64,000 bases of DNA from Phenylobacterium sp. Root1290 (GCF_001425305.1 NZ_LMEE01000002.1:630191-694190), one strand, 5' to 3'. Shown: positions 8,225-16,701, numbered from the stretch's first letter. Numbers and translations are program-made. The notes: a model not told the origin generated them from the letters alone.

Positions 8225-8440
8225 GTGAGCGAAGCAGATGCGCGACAAACGCCACGTAGGCGAAAGCGCATTGGGAGTTACTTCAGGCTTTTGATCGCGG
8301 CCGTCGCCGCCTCGATGCTTTGGAGCTTCTTCCTCAACGAGTATGAGTCGCTGGTTGCGGGCGCGCTGACCGTCCTGGGGTTGCTTCTATTCCACCGTGC
8401 TTGGCGGAAGTGGCTGCCCAAGAACAAGACACCGCCCTAA
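8225..8440 (+). CDS. Small membrane protein of unknown function
   Basis: 71 residues from a GTG start at 8225, preceded by GGAGAG at good distance. An upstream in-frame ATG at 8147 would add an unlikely N-terminus and lacks a ribosome site. The protein has a basic N-terminus (RRRKR) and two hydrophobic segments (about residues 19-36 and 41-57), ending in a lysine-rich tail. I do not recognise a family. It sits in the accessory segment, convergent with the zinc-motif gene and divergent from brnTA. Confidence 0.55.
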   Translation: MSEADARQTPRRRKRIGSYFRLLIAAVAASMLWSFFLNEYESLVAGALTVLGLLLFHRAWRKWLPKNKTPP

Positions 8441-8462
8441 CCCGGCGGGGTCTTGCTTTGGA

Positions 8463-8912
8463 TCAGGCGACCGGAACGTTAATCGCTGACTTGCACGCTT
8501 GACATTCGAGCCGCTCACGGCTGTTGAAGCGGCCGAGGTTCTGAAGCACCGATCGCCTGCCCGTCTCAAAGCACTGAACGCAAGCGAAATGGTCCGGATC
8601 GGACCCCAACGTCTCAGCCTGGGGCTTATAGGCGAAGACGCCCTTTCCGAGGTCGGTAAGCTGGTAGCGGTCTGCCGTCGCAGACCATGCCGCCAGTCTG
8701 TCCAGTTCCGCGCGAAGTGCACGGATTTCATCGACAAGCTCCATCTGTTCGCTCTGGGCGGTGATTGCGCCCTGTTGAGCCGCGAGAATGATCGACTGGA
8801 GTTCGATCACCTTGCTCTGAATGACGGCCTGATCGCGTAGCGTCAGAAACCCATTCGCGATTTCGCCTGCGGTCTTGAGGCTGGCGATCGCGGCAGCAAT
8901 TGATAGTGCCAT
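8463..8912 (-). CDS. Coiled-coil protein with C-terminal four-cysteine zinc motif
   Basis: 149 residues, function unknown. The N-terminal half has heptad-like leucine/isoleucine spacing and should form a helix or coiled coil. A middle YQLTDLGKGVFAYKP segment follows, and the C-terminus holds two CxxC pairs (CVQC and CQAC) about 27 residues apart, a probable zinc ribbon. The pattern resembles small cytosolic proteins found in accessory regions of proteobacteria, but I cannot name a function. It lies in the lower-GC segment, downstream of the orphan 152-residue gene on the same strand. Confidence 0.65.
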   Translation of the reverse strand: MALSIAAAIASLKTAGEIANGFLTLRDQAVIQSKVIELQSIILAAQQGAITAQSEQMELVDEIRALRAELDRLAAWSATADRYQLTDLGKGVFAYKPQAETLGSDPDHFACVQCFETGRRSVLQNLGRFNSRERLECQACKSAINVPVA

Positions 8913-8932
8913 GGGGTCCCCCCGCTAATTGT

Positions 8933-8952
8933 GGCCCGCATAACTGCGGGCC
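8933..8952 (-). terminator. Perfect 8-base stem with tetraloop
   Basis: GGCCCGCA (8933-8940) and TGCGGGCC (8945-8952) form a perfect stem around a 4-base loop, just upstream of the zinc-motif gene start and about 190 bases after the end of the preceding minus-strand gene. No U-tract follows, so it may be an intrinsic terminator remnant or a leader hairpin. Confidence 0.4.
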
Positions 8953-9141
8953 CGGCTTTGAAAAACAATCAGAAAAATCGAACATAGCCCAACGTTACGG
9001 TGCTCGCCCCACGAAGGGGCTCTGGCCGCCGTGATCACAGCAATGAGGCGATGCGCGCCGCAGGTGTCGCAAAGCTCCCGGCGGTACTCGATTGGGATCA
9101 GTTCTCCCCCGTGCCACAGCCCGGTAGCCCACGAGCCACAG

Positions 9142-9600
9142 TCAGACGCCCCGATCAGCCCATTGCTTCGTGACGGCTTCCAAATGCGATTGCAGCCGCA
9201 CATCACCTTCTTGGTCATCCGGATCGCCGGCGAAGTAGGCGAGGCCAAGCGCCGCTCGCTGGCCGTCGTATCGCGCGATGTCATCCATGAGGCGCCTGCA
9301 AGCCTCGTAAGACAACGGCTCGGCATTGATGAGCGCCACCGCACACCGCAGCACCGCCTCCTTCAAGGGATGCTCAATACCCTTCGCCCATTCGTCGAGG
9401 AGTTCGAGTTGTCGACCCGGGGCGACCTTGCCGGGGATCGCTGGCCTGCAAATCTCGTTGAGCACGCAACAGCAGGCGTTGAATGAGATGCTCCTCGCCT
9501 CATCAATGAGGCCGGACGCGACGCCCCTGTCGTCATGCGAAAAGCGAACGAAGAGGTCCGAGGCAAAGGAAATCTCCTTGTCGGCGTCGAAGTCCAGCAT
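9142..9600 (-). CDS. Orphan protein of unknown function in the accessory segment
   Basis: 152 residues from the ATG at 9600; a TTG at 9615 would overlap the sua5 stop region. The composition is balanced and soluble, with a short run of cysteines (ACCCVLNEIC) around residues 40-50 and largely helical character. No family motif is recognised. It directly follows sua5 on the same strand, yet its codon use is less GC-biased than sua5, in line with the rest of the segment to its left. I keep it because a competing frame over the same bases has an implausible Arg/Ser-rich composition. Confidence 0.55.
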   Translation of the reverse strand: MLDFDADKEISFASDLFVRFSHDDRGVASGLIDEARSISFNACCCVLNEICRPAIPGKVAPGRQLELLDEWAKGIEHPLKEAVLRCAVALINAEPLSYEACRRLMDDIARYDGQRAALGLAYFAGDPDDQEGDVRLQSHLEAVTKQWADRGV

Positions 9601-9604
9601 GCCC

Positions 9605-10570
9605 CTACCCGACAAACCCCGCCGCGCGCTTCAGGCGGTCGTTGATCGCTTCGCCCAGGCCCTCGTGCGGGATCGGGGCGACGGCGATGGCGGCGGGCGC
9701 GGTGCGGTCGGCGTCGCGCAGATAGGCGAAGAGGCGGGCGGCGGCCTCGCGCAGGTCGCCGGTCGGGCTGAGGTTCCAGCGGTGCTCGCCGGGCCCGAAG
9801 GCGAGGTACGCCTCCCCCGGCTGCGGGGCGGCGACGTTCAGGCGCACCGGCGCCTTGGGCGAATAGTGACGGGCCAGCCGGCCGGGCGAGCGCTTGGCGT
9901 CGGCCTGCGCCTCGGCCAGCGGGCCGATCACCGCCTCGATCTCTTCGCGGGTCACCGAGCCGGGCCGCAGCAGCCGCGGCTGGTCGAGCAGCGAGACCAC
10001 CGTCGACTCCAGGCCGACCTCGCAGGGGCCGCCGTCGAGGGCGGCGGCGACCTTGTCCCCCGTCTCCTCCATGGCGTCGGCATAGTTGGTCGGGCTGGGC
10101 CGCCCCGAGCGGTTGGCCGAGGGCGCCACCACCGGCCCGCCGAACCGCGCCAGCAGCGCGCGGGCCAGCGGATGGGCCGGCGCGCGCACCGCCACGGTGT
10201 CGAGCCCGGCGCGGGCCAGGTCGCTCACCGCTTGGGTGTCGGCGACCGGCAGCACCAGGGTCAGGGGGCCGGGCCAGAACGCCTTGGCCAGGGCGCGGGC
10301 GCGCTCGTCGAACACGGCGATCTTCTCCGCGCCCGCCAGGTCGGCGACATGCGAGATCAGCGGGTTGAAGCTCGGCCGGCCCTTGGCCTCGAAGATCGCG
10401 GCGACGGCCTGCGGGTCGCCGGCGTCGCCCGCCAGCCCGTAGACCGTCTCGGTCGGCAGGATGACCAGCTTGCCCGCGCGCAGCGCCTGGGCGGCGGCCT
10501 CTAGCGCCGCGTCGCCGTCAGGTTGACGCTGACCTTCACCTCGGCCGGAATTTGATCGGTGCTCTTCCAC
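9605..10570 (-). CDS. tsaC: L-threonylcarbamoyladenylate synthase (Sua5/YrdC)
   Basis: Makes threonylcarbamoyl-AMP from threonine, bicarbonate and ATP for the t6A37 modification of tRNAs that read ANN codons. The N-terminal YrdC domain shows KLVILPTETVYGLAGDA, KGRPSFNPLI, VAVRAPAHPLA and APSANRSGRPSPT. A C-terminal Sua5 domain follows (from about GRLARHYSPKAP), so this is the long Sua5 form. No ATG is available: the nearest candidate is GTG at 10570, which lies 70 bases inside the upstream cytochrome b561-YceI gene, giving about 321 residues. Translation is therefore likely coupled to that gene. Confidence 0.9.
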   Translation of the reverse strand: MEEHRSNSGRGEGQRQPDGDAALEAAAQALRAGKLVILPTETVYGLAGDAGDPQAVAAIFEAKGRPSFNPLISHVADLAGAEKIAVFDERARALAKAFWPGPLTLVLPVADTQAVSDLARAGLDTVAVRAPAHPLARALLARFGGPVVAPSANRSGRPSPTNYADAMEETGDKVAAALDGGPCEVGLESTVVSLLDQPRLLRPGSVTREEIEAVIGPLAEAQADAKRSPGRLARHYSPKAPVRLNVAAPQPGEAYLAFGPGEHRWNLSPTGDLREAAARLFAYLRDADRTAPAAIAVAPIPHEGLGEAINDRLKRAAGFVG

Positions 10571-11790
10571 TCGCCCTGTCCGACGCCAAAGGCCGTGCGG
10601 TCCAGGGTGGTTACACCGCTGACGCGCGCCTTGTCGCCCTCGATCTTGAGCGTGAACGGCAGCCGCAGCGGCTTGGAGACCCCACGCAGGGTCAGCGTCC
10701 CGATGGCGACATAGCGGTTCTCGCCGGTCTTCTCGAAGCGCGTGGCGGTGAAGGTCGCCTTGGCGTGGCTGGCGGCGTCGAACCAGTCGGCGCCCTGCAT
10801 GGACTCGTCGCGCTGGGCGTCGCCGCTGACCGCCGAGGCCAGGTCGATACTGACGCTGACCTTGGATGTGTCGAGCGCCTGCGGACTGAACAGGATGTCG
10901 GCGGTCCACCGGTCGAAGCGGCCTTCGATCGCCGAGCCGCCCCACGAGGTGGCGAAGCCCAGGGTCGAACCGGCGTTGACCTTCCAGGCCGACGGGCCGG
11001 CGGCTTCGGCCGGGGTCTCCGCGGCGGGCGCAGTTTCGACCACCGCCGGCGCGGCGGCCTGCGGGGTCTCGACCGGAACCTCCGGGGCGGCGGGCGGGGG
11101 CGCGGGCAGCGGCTTGGAGGCCGGCGGCGCGGGCGCCGCGGCGTATCCGGCGCCGATCACCGCCAGGGCGGCGACGACGATGGCGACCAGCCGCGGGTCG
11201 AACCAGGCGCCCGGCTTGGCCCCAGGCGCCATGTGCGCCAGCACCGGCTCGTCCTTGCTGAACAGCTGGTGCTTGAGCGCCCCGGCCACGTGCAGCGCCA
11301 CCAGGACATAGGCGCCCCAGGCCAGGACCTCGTGCCCGGTCTCGCCGAAGGCGTGCCAGGCGCTCTTGGCCGGCTCGGCCAGGTGCGCCAGTCCCGGCAC
11401 GTGCGGCCAGGGGATGACGCCAAAGAGCAGGGTCGGCACCTGGATGCGGCTCGCCGAGACCATGATCCAACCGGTGATCGGCAGGCCGATCATGATCGCG
11501 TAGAGGCCGACATGCGCGACCTTGGCCAGCGCCTTCTCCCAGGTCGCCATGCCGGCGGGCAGCGGCGGCGGCCGATGCGTCAGCCGCCAGCCCAGCCGGA
11601 CCAGGCTGAGCAGCAGGACCGTGATCCCGATCGACTTGTGCAGCTGGACGAGCGCGAAGCCCTCGGGCGTGCGCCCCCCGCCCATCCGCCAGGCGATGAT
11701 CACCTGGAACACGATCGCCGCGGCGATCAGCCAGTGCAGGACGATGGCGACAGCGCTGTAACGACTGCGCGCCTGGGGGGCCTCGGGCAT
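10501..11790 (-). CDS. Cytochrome b561 - YceI domain fusion protein
   Basis: 429 residues combining two families. Residues about 10-185 are a four-helix di-heme cytochrome b561, with candidate heme ligands in VLHWLI, QLHKSIG, VAHVGLY and ALHVAGAL. A fifth hydrophobic segment near 200-217 leads to a long Pro/Ala linker (about 218-275). Residues about 276-429 are a YceI domain (WKVNAGSTLGF, then VSGDAQRDESMQGADWFDAASH), a periplasmic lipocalin-like fold that binds isoprenoid lipids. The architecture suggests quinone- or isoprenoid-linked electron transfer at the membrane. YceI and b561 are often adjacent genes; here they are one polypeptide, in frame without a break. Confidence 0.88.
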   Translation of the reverse strand: MPEAPQARSRYSAVAIVLHWLIAAAIVFQVIIAWRMGGGRTPEGFALVQLHKSIGITVLLLSLVRLGWRLTHRPPPLPAGMATWEKALAKVAHVGLYAIMIGLPITGWIMVSASRIQVPTLLFGVIPWPHVPGLAHLAEPAKSAWHAFGETGHEVLAWGAYVLVALHVAGALKHQLFSKDEPVLAHMAPGAKPGAWFDPRLVAIVVAALAVIGAGYAAAPAPPASKPLPAPPPAAPEVPVETPQAAAPAVVETAPAAETPAEAAGPSAWKVNAGSTLGFATSWGGSAIEGRFDRWTADILFSPQALDTSKVSVSIDLASAVSGDAQRDESMQGADWFDAASHAKATFTATRFEKTGENRYVAIGTLTLRGVSKPLRLPFTLKIEGDKARVSGVTTLDRTAFGVGQGEWKSTDQIPAEVKVSVNLTATRR

Positions 11791-12133
11791 GGACGATCTA
11801 CTCTGAACTCGACACGACTGCGGACGCCCTGCGCCGATCCGGCAGGTTCGTGGACGACGTCCGGGAAAACCTGCCGATAGGGCTCAGTTGCGTTCCAGGT
11901 TCACATATGGGCGTCGGTCGGCCGATCTGGCTAGGCCTCGCTGCCGCGGCGTCTGCAACGCACCGTTTCGCCCGCTGCAACGGCAGCGCTTCGACGGGAG
12001 CGCCGATCCTTCTGGCGGCCGAATTCGGTCATCCAACCCCTTGATCAGCCTGAAGCTTGCATTTTGCAACTCGTTGGCGCTTGGAGCGCCGCCGCGCCTC
12101 CCCTAAAGAACGCCTGACATATCGGAGTTCAGC
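11791..12133. other. Intergenic region between b561-YceI and acyl-CoA dehydrogenase
   Basis: 343 bases of divergent promoter region. No gene or RNA is apparent. The clearest element is the 13-base dyad TTGCA-TTT-TGCAA at 12058-12070, 64 bases before the acyl-CoA dehydrogenase start, which could be an operator for a fatty-acid-responsive repressor. GGAG at 12125-12128 is the ribosome site of the dehydrogenase gene. Confidence 0.4.
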
Positions 12134-13876
12134 ATGTCCTACCGCGCGCCCATCCGTGACCTCGCCCTCTCGCTGCGGATCGCCGGCCACCCGGCGCTCG
12201 TATCCGGCGCCTTCGCCGATCTGGATGACGATACGGTCAGCGCGGTGCTGGAGGCGGCTGGCGCCTTCGCCGAGGAGCAGCTCGCGCCCCTGAACCGCAA
12301 GGGCGACCAGGTCGGCGCCCGCTATGAGAACGGCGCGGTGATTTCGGCCCCAGGCTTCGCCGACGCCTACCAGGCCTTTGTCGCCGGCGGCTGGAACTCG
12401 CTGTCGGCCGATCCCGAGCACGGCGGCCAGGGCCTGACCAAGGCCATGGAGCTGGCGGTGTTCGAGATGGTCCAGGCCGCGAACATGGCCTTCGGCCTCT
12501 GCCCGATGCTGACCCAGGGCGCGATCGAGGCGCTCGACCTGCACGGCTCCGAGCGCCAGAAACGCCTGGTCCTGCCCAAGCTGGTCTCAGGCGAATGGAC
12601 CGGCACCATGAACCTGACAGAGCCGCAGGCCGGCTCGGATCTCGCCGCCGTCACCACCCGCGCCGAACCGGACGGGAACGGCGGCTATCGCCTGTACGGC
12701 CAGAAGATCTTCATCACCTGGGGCGACCACGACGCCGCCGACAACATCTGCCATCTGGTGCTGGCCCGACTGCCCGACTCCCCGCCCGGGGTTAAGGGCA
12801 TCTCGCTGTTCCTGGCCACCAAGCGCGAGGTCCTCGACGACGGCTCGCTGGGCGTCGCCAACGACCTGCGCGCCGGCTCGATCGAGCACAAGCTGGGCAT
12901 CCACGGCTCGCCCACCTGCGTCATGCTGTTCGAGGGCGCCAAGGCCGAGCTGGTCGGCGAGATCAACAACGGCATCGCCCATATGTTCGTGATGATGAAC
13001 GCCGCCCGCCTGCAGGTCGGCGTTCAGGGCGTCGGCATCGCCGAGCGCGCCTTCCAGCAGGCCCTGGCCTTCGCCCAGGAGCGCAAGCAGGGCCGCGCCG
13101 TATGGTCGGCCGAAAACCCCGCCCCGCTCTATGGCCACCCCGACGTGCGCCGCTCGCTGCTGCTGATGAAGGCCAAGATCGAGGCCGCCCGCGGCATCTG
13201 CCTGACCACCGGCGTGCTGGCCGACCAGGCCCGCCTGGCCCAGAACGAAGCCGAACGCGCCACCGCCAAGGCCCGCCAGGAGCTGCTGACCCCGATCGCC
13301 AAGGCCTGGTCCACCGACATCGGCGTCGAGGTCGCCTCGATGGGCGTGCAGATCCACGGGGGCATGGGCTTCATCGAGGAGACCGGCGCAGCCCAGCACT
13401 ATCGCGACGCCCGCATCGCCCCGATCTACGAAGGCACCAACGGCATCCAGGCCATCGACCTGGTCGGCCGCAAGGTGTCGATGCAGGACGGCGCGGTGAT
13501 GGACGCGCTCTGCGCCGAGATGCACGCCACGGCCGAAACGCTGGGCGGCGAGCTCGCCCCGGTGGGATCGCGCCTAGAGGCCGGCGTCGCGGCCCTCGAA
13601 CGGGCCACCGACTGGGTGTTGCAGAACAAGGGCCCCAACGCCCTGGCGGCCGCGACGCCCTATCTGAAGCTGGCCGGCGACGTCATCGGCGGCTGGATGC
13701 TGGCCAAGCAGGCGCAGGCCGTGGCCGACGGCGCCGACGACTGGTCTCGCAGCAAGGCCGCCCTGGCGCGCGTCTTCGCCAGCCAGGTCCTGGCCCAGGC
13801 TCCGGGCCTGGCCGAGGGCCTGATGGAAAGCGCCGACGACCTCGAGGCCGTCGGCGCGCAGGCTCTGGGCGTCTAG
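12134..13876 (+). CDS. Acyl-CoA dehydrogenase, long DmdC-like form
   Basis: 580-residue flavoenzyme that introduces the alpha-beta double bond in acyl-CoA thioesters. Motifs are MNLTEPQAGSD, FITWGDHD, HGSPTCVM and the catalytic-Glu segment YEGTNGIQAIDL, which in this subfamily lies in the C-terminal part of the main domain. About 110 extra C-terminal residues form the domain seen in DmdC and similar 580-600 residue enzymes that act on methylthio-acyl or medium/long-chain CoAs. Substrate is not determined by sequence. It starts after a good GGAG site and is convergent with the peroxiredoxin gene, with three bases between the two stops. Confidence 0.9.
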   Translation: MSYRAPIRDLALSLRIAGHPALVSGAFADLDDDTVSAVLEAAGAFAEEQLAPLNRKGDQVGARYENGAVISAPGFADAYQAFVAGGWNSLSADPEHGGQGLTKAMELAVFEMVQAANMAFGLCPMLTQGAIEALDLHGSERQKRLVLPKLVSGEWTGTMNLTEPQAGSDLAAVTTRAEPDGNGGYRLYGQKIFITWGDHDAADNICHLVLARLPDSPPGVKGISLFLATKREVLDDGSLGVANDLRAGSIEHKLGIHGSPTCVMLFEGAKAELVGEINNGIAHMFVMMNAARLQVGVQGVGIAERAFQQALAFAQERKQGRAVWSAENPAPLYGHPDVRRSLLLMKAKIEAARGICLTTGVLADQARLAQNEAERATAKARQELLTPIAKAWSTDIGVEVASMGVQIHGGMGFIEETGAAQHYRDARIAPIYEGTNGIQAIDLVGRKVSMQDGAVMDALCAEMHATAETLGGELAPVGSRLEAGVAALERATDWVLQNKGPNALAAATPYLKLAGDVIGGWMLAKQAQAVADGADDWSRSKAALARVFASQVLAQAPGLAEGLMESADDLEAVGAQALGV

Positions 13877-13879
13877 CCT

Positions 13880-14362
13880 CTAGAGCTGGGCCAGCATGTA
13901 GTCGGCGGCCGAGACCTTGAACTCGCCGGGCGCCTCGACATTGAGCTCCTTCACGACGCCGTCCTCGACGATCATCGAGTAGCGCTGCGAGCGGACGCCC
14001 ATGCCGAACTTCGAGCCGTCCATCTCCAGGCCGATGGCCTTGGTGAAGTCGCCGTTGCCGTCGCCCAGCATCAGGATGTCGCCCAGCACCGACTGGCTCT
14101 CGCCCCAGGCCTTCATGACGAAGGCGTCGTTGACCGACACGCAGGCGATGGCGTCCACGCCCTTGGCCTTGAAGTCGGCCACGTGATCCTTGAAGCCCGG
14201 CAGGTGGCGGGCCGAGCAGGTCGGGGTGAAGGCGCCGGGCACCGCGAACAGCGCGACCTTCTTGCCGGCGAAGACTTCGTCCGTCGTCATCGGCTTGGGA
14301 CCTTCGGCGGTCCCGGCGGAAAAGGTGGCGGCGGGCAGCTTGTCGCCGACTTTGATGGTCAT
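13880..14362 (-). CDS. Peroxiredoxin, Prx5 / hybrid type
   Basis: 160-residue thiol peroxidase of the Prx5 subfamily. The active-site segment is PGAFTPTCS with the peroxidatic Cys near residue 49. Further family motifs are KGVDAIACVSVNDAFVMKAW and GMGVRSQRYSMI, including the conserved arginine that lowers the thiol pKa. No fused glutaredoxin domain is present, so reduction must come from a separate glutathione or thioredoxin system. It reduces hydrogen peroxide and organic hydroperoxides in the cytosol. It is divergent from yqgE. Confidence 0.92.
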   Translation of the reverse strand: MTIKVGDKLPAATFSAGTAEGPKPMTTDEVFAGKKVALFAVPGAFTPTCSARHLPGFKDHVADFKAKGVDAIACVSVNDAFVMKAWGESQSVLGDILMLGDGNGDFTKAIGLEMDGSKFGMGVRSQRYSMIVEDGVVKELNVEAPGEFKVSAADYMLAQL

Positions 14363-14476
14363 GATCTGTCTCCCTGATCAGCTCAGGCCACCAGATAACC
14401 ACCTATGCGGCTGCATCAACGGCCTTGTGTAACGCTAAGACTTGAAAGCGCCGCGATCCGCGTCAAATTTCGTGGA

Positions 14477-15046
14477 ATGGGAGACGGCGCGTTTCTTTCC
14501 GGCCAGATGCTGATCGCCATGCCCGGCATCGGCGACCCGCGCTTCGAGCGCGCCCTGGTGCTCATCTGCGCCCATGACGAGAGTCACGCCATGGGAATCG
14601 CGGTCAATCGGCCGGTCGAGGGGCTGACCCTCCCGGACCTGCTGGGGCGGCTCGACGTGAAGCTCTCGATCGATGTGCCGCCTGACCTGGTCCTGCTGGG
14701 CGGGCCGGTCGATCGTGAACGCGGCTTCGTCCTTCACACCGACGACTACATGGCCGGCGAGCACAGCATGGAGGTCGGCGACGGCGTGGCCCTGACCGCC
14801 ACCCGCGAGGTGCTGGAAGCCATGGGCGGCCATGGCCATCCGCCGCGCCGCGCGCTGCTGGCGCTCGGCTATGCCGGATGGGGTCCGGGGCAGTTGGAAC
14901 GCGAGCTGCGCGAGAACGTCTGGCTCACCTGCGAGCCTGACGAGACCCTGATCTTCGGCGACGACCACGCGCACAAGTGGTCGAACGCCCTGGCCAAGAT
15001 CGGCGTCGACGCCAGCCTGCTGAGCTCGACCGCCGGCCGGGCCTAG
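14477..15046 (+). CDS. yqgE: YqgE/AlgH family protein (UPF0301)
   Basis: 189 residues from the ATG at 14477; the open frame extends upstream but has no better start. Diagnostic motifs are GQMLIAMPGIGDPRFERALVLIC, MGIAVNRP, GGPVDRERGFVLH and ALGYAGWGPGQLE..REN.W. The family has a known structure but no settled biochemical role. Its TAG stop shares the CTAG at 15043-15046 with the stop of the convergent pdeA gene, and the same yqgE/pdeA arrangement is, from memory, present in Caulobacter crescentus. Confidence 0.93.
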   Translation: MGDGAFLSGQMLIAMPGIGDPRFERALVLICAHDESHAMGIAVNRPVEGLTLPDLLGRLDVKLSIDVPPDLVLLGGPVDRERGFVLHTDDYMAGEHSMEVGDGVALTATREVLEAMGGHGHPPRRALLALGYAGWGPGQLERELRENVWLTCEPDETLIFGDDHAHKWSNALAKIGVDASLLSSTAGRA

Positions 15047-16701
15047 CCGCGCGCCTTCACCGGCGCGGCGCCGTCCACATAGCTTTCGTTGAGATAGACC
15101 TCGGCCTCCTGCGGCGAGAGCGCCGGCGCGTAGCCGAAGCCCTGTCCGTAGTCGCAGCCGAGCGAGAGCAGCTGGCGGGCCATCTGGGCGTTCTCGACGC
15201 CCTCGGCCACGACCTCCAGCGAGAGGTCCTGGCCCAGCTTCACCACGGACGAGACGATCTTTGCAGAGCCCTCGTTGGTGGCCATGGTGCGCACGAAGTA
15301 GCGGTCGATCTTCAGGGTGTCGAACGGCAGGCGGGTCAGGTAGCTCAGCGACGAGAACCCGGTGCCGAAGTCGTCGAGGGCCAAGGCGGCGCCGGCTTCA
15401 CGCAGGTTGCGCAGCACAATGGCGGCGCGGTCGGGGTCGCGCATGACGTCGCCTTCGGTGACTTCCAGCTTCAGCGCGCCCGGCGGCAGGCCGGTCTCGC
15501 GCCGGATCTCGGCGACGTCGGAAATCAGGTCGGGCCGGTCGATCTCGCCGGTCGAGAGGTTCACGGCGACGGTCAGTTCGCCGGCGGCGCGGTGATCGCG
15601 GCGCCAGCGGGCCAGTTGGTCGGCGGCCCGGCGCATCATCATCGCGCCTAGCTCGCTCATCAGGCCCATCTCCTCGCAGAGCGGCAGGAACTGGTCAGGT
15701 GTCAGCAGGCCGCGACGCGGATGGCGCCAGCGCACCAGCGCCTCGAAGCCCGACAGCGCTCCGGTGGAGAGCCGTACGATCGGCTGGTAGAACGGCACGA
15801 TCTCATTGCGGCCGAAGGCGCCGCGCAGGTCGCTCTCCAGCGCCAGGCGCGAGAGGCCGTCGCTTTCCAGGCTGCGGCCATAAGCGGCCGCGCCGCCGCG
15901 TCCGCCGCTCTTGGCCGCTTCCACGGCCAGTTCGGCGCGGCGCAGCAGTTCGGCGGCCTCAGGCGCGTCCTCGCCGCCCGGCGCCTCGACGGCGCCGATG
16001 GAGAGGGTGGGATGGATGTCGAAGCCGGCGACGCGCAGCGGCTGCTCCAGCGCCTGACGCAGGGTCTCGGCCGCGGACATCTGGCTGACGGTGGTCAGCA
16101 CGGCGAACTCGTCCTCGCCGACCCGGGCCAGCAGGGCGTGCGGCGGGAAGGCGGCGGCCAGGCGCGACCCGAGGGCGGCCAGGACCAGGTCGGCGCGCTC
16201 ATGCCCCAGCGCCTCGTTCAGGCGGCGCAGGCGGTCGAGGTCGGCGACCACCAGTTCATATTGTCCGGGATGGGCCAGGCGTTCACGGGCCCGCGCCACG
16301 AAGCTCTTGCGATCGAGCAGGCCGGTCAGCCCGTCCTGGTCAGAGGCGGCGAACTTGGCTTCCGGCGCTACAACGCCGGCCGCGCGCAGGCCTTCCTCGA
16401 GCCAGACGCCGCGCCAGATGCAGACGCCGCCGCCGCGCATGCGCAGGCGGACGGAAATTTCGGTGCCCGGTTCCTGAACCCGCAGGACGTCTTCGGCCAG
16501 CGCCCGGTCAGGCGGCAGGGCCAGGGCCCGCATCGCCGCCGACGAGCACTCAGGCGCCAGCGGGCCCAGGCCCAGCGCGCGCGAGGCCCCGGTCAGGTGC
16601 AGGCGATCCTTTTCAGGCTCCCAGAGCCACAGGGCCACATCGGCGGCGCCTAGCGCCTCCAAGGTCGCGGTTGCGTCCCAGCTCCAACGATCGTTCGGCA
16701 T
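15043..16701 (-). CDS. pdeA: PAS-GGDEF-EAL c-di-GMP phosphodiesterase, PdeA orthologue
   Basis: 552 residues from the ATG at 16701. A PAS-like N-terminal domain (about 1-110) is followed by a GGDEF domain with the degenerate motif GEDEF at 195-199, then an EAL domain (about 290-545) with intact FEALVRWRHP, DDFGTGFSSL, KIDRYFV and EVVAEGVEN. In C. crescentus PdeA the GEDEF domain binds GTP and activates the phosphodiesterase, and the protein is removed by ClpXP with the CpdR adaptor at the swarmer-to-stalked transition. The last two residues here are RG, as I recall for the Caulobacter degron. Orthology is inferred from architecture, motif and neighbouring yqgE. Confidence 0.87.
   Translation of the reverse strand: MPNDRWSWDATATLEALGAADVALWLWEPEKDRLHLTGASRALGLGPLAPECSSAAMRALALPPDRALAEDVLRVQEPGTEISVRLRMRGGGVCIWRGVWLEEGLRAAGVVAPEAKFAASDQDGLTGLLDRKSFVARARERLAHPGQYELVVADLDRLRRLNEALGHERADLVLAALGSRLAAAFPPHALLARVGEDEFAVLTTVSQMSAAETLRQALEQPLRVAGFDIHPTLSIGAVEAPGGEDAPEAAELLRRAELAVEAAKSGGRGGAAAYGRSLESDGLSRLALESDLRGAFGRNEIVPFYQPIVRLSTGALSGFEALVRWRHPRRGLLTPDQFLPLCEEMGLMSELGAMMMRRAADQLARWRRDHRAAGELTVAVNLSTGEIDRPDLISDVAEIRRETGLPPGALKLEVTEGDVMRDPDRAAIVLRNLREAGAALALDDFGTGFSSLSYLTRLPFDTLKIDRYFVRTMATNEGSAKIVSSVVKLGQDLSLEVVAEGVENAQMARQLLSLGCDYGQGFGYAPALSPQEAEVYLNESYVDGAAPVKARG

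Noticed and set aside
8925..9344. Minus-strand open frame overlapping the orphan gene at 9142
   Set aside because: Arg/Ser-rich first half and poor start. A CDTC near its end might hint at a zinc knuckle, but the competing frame is far more plausible.
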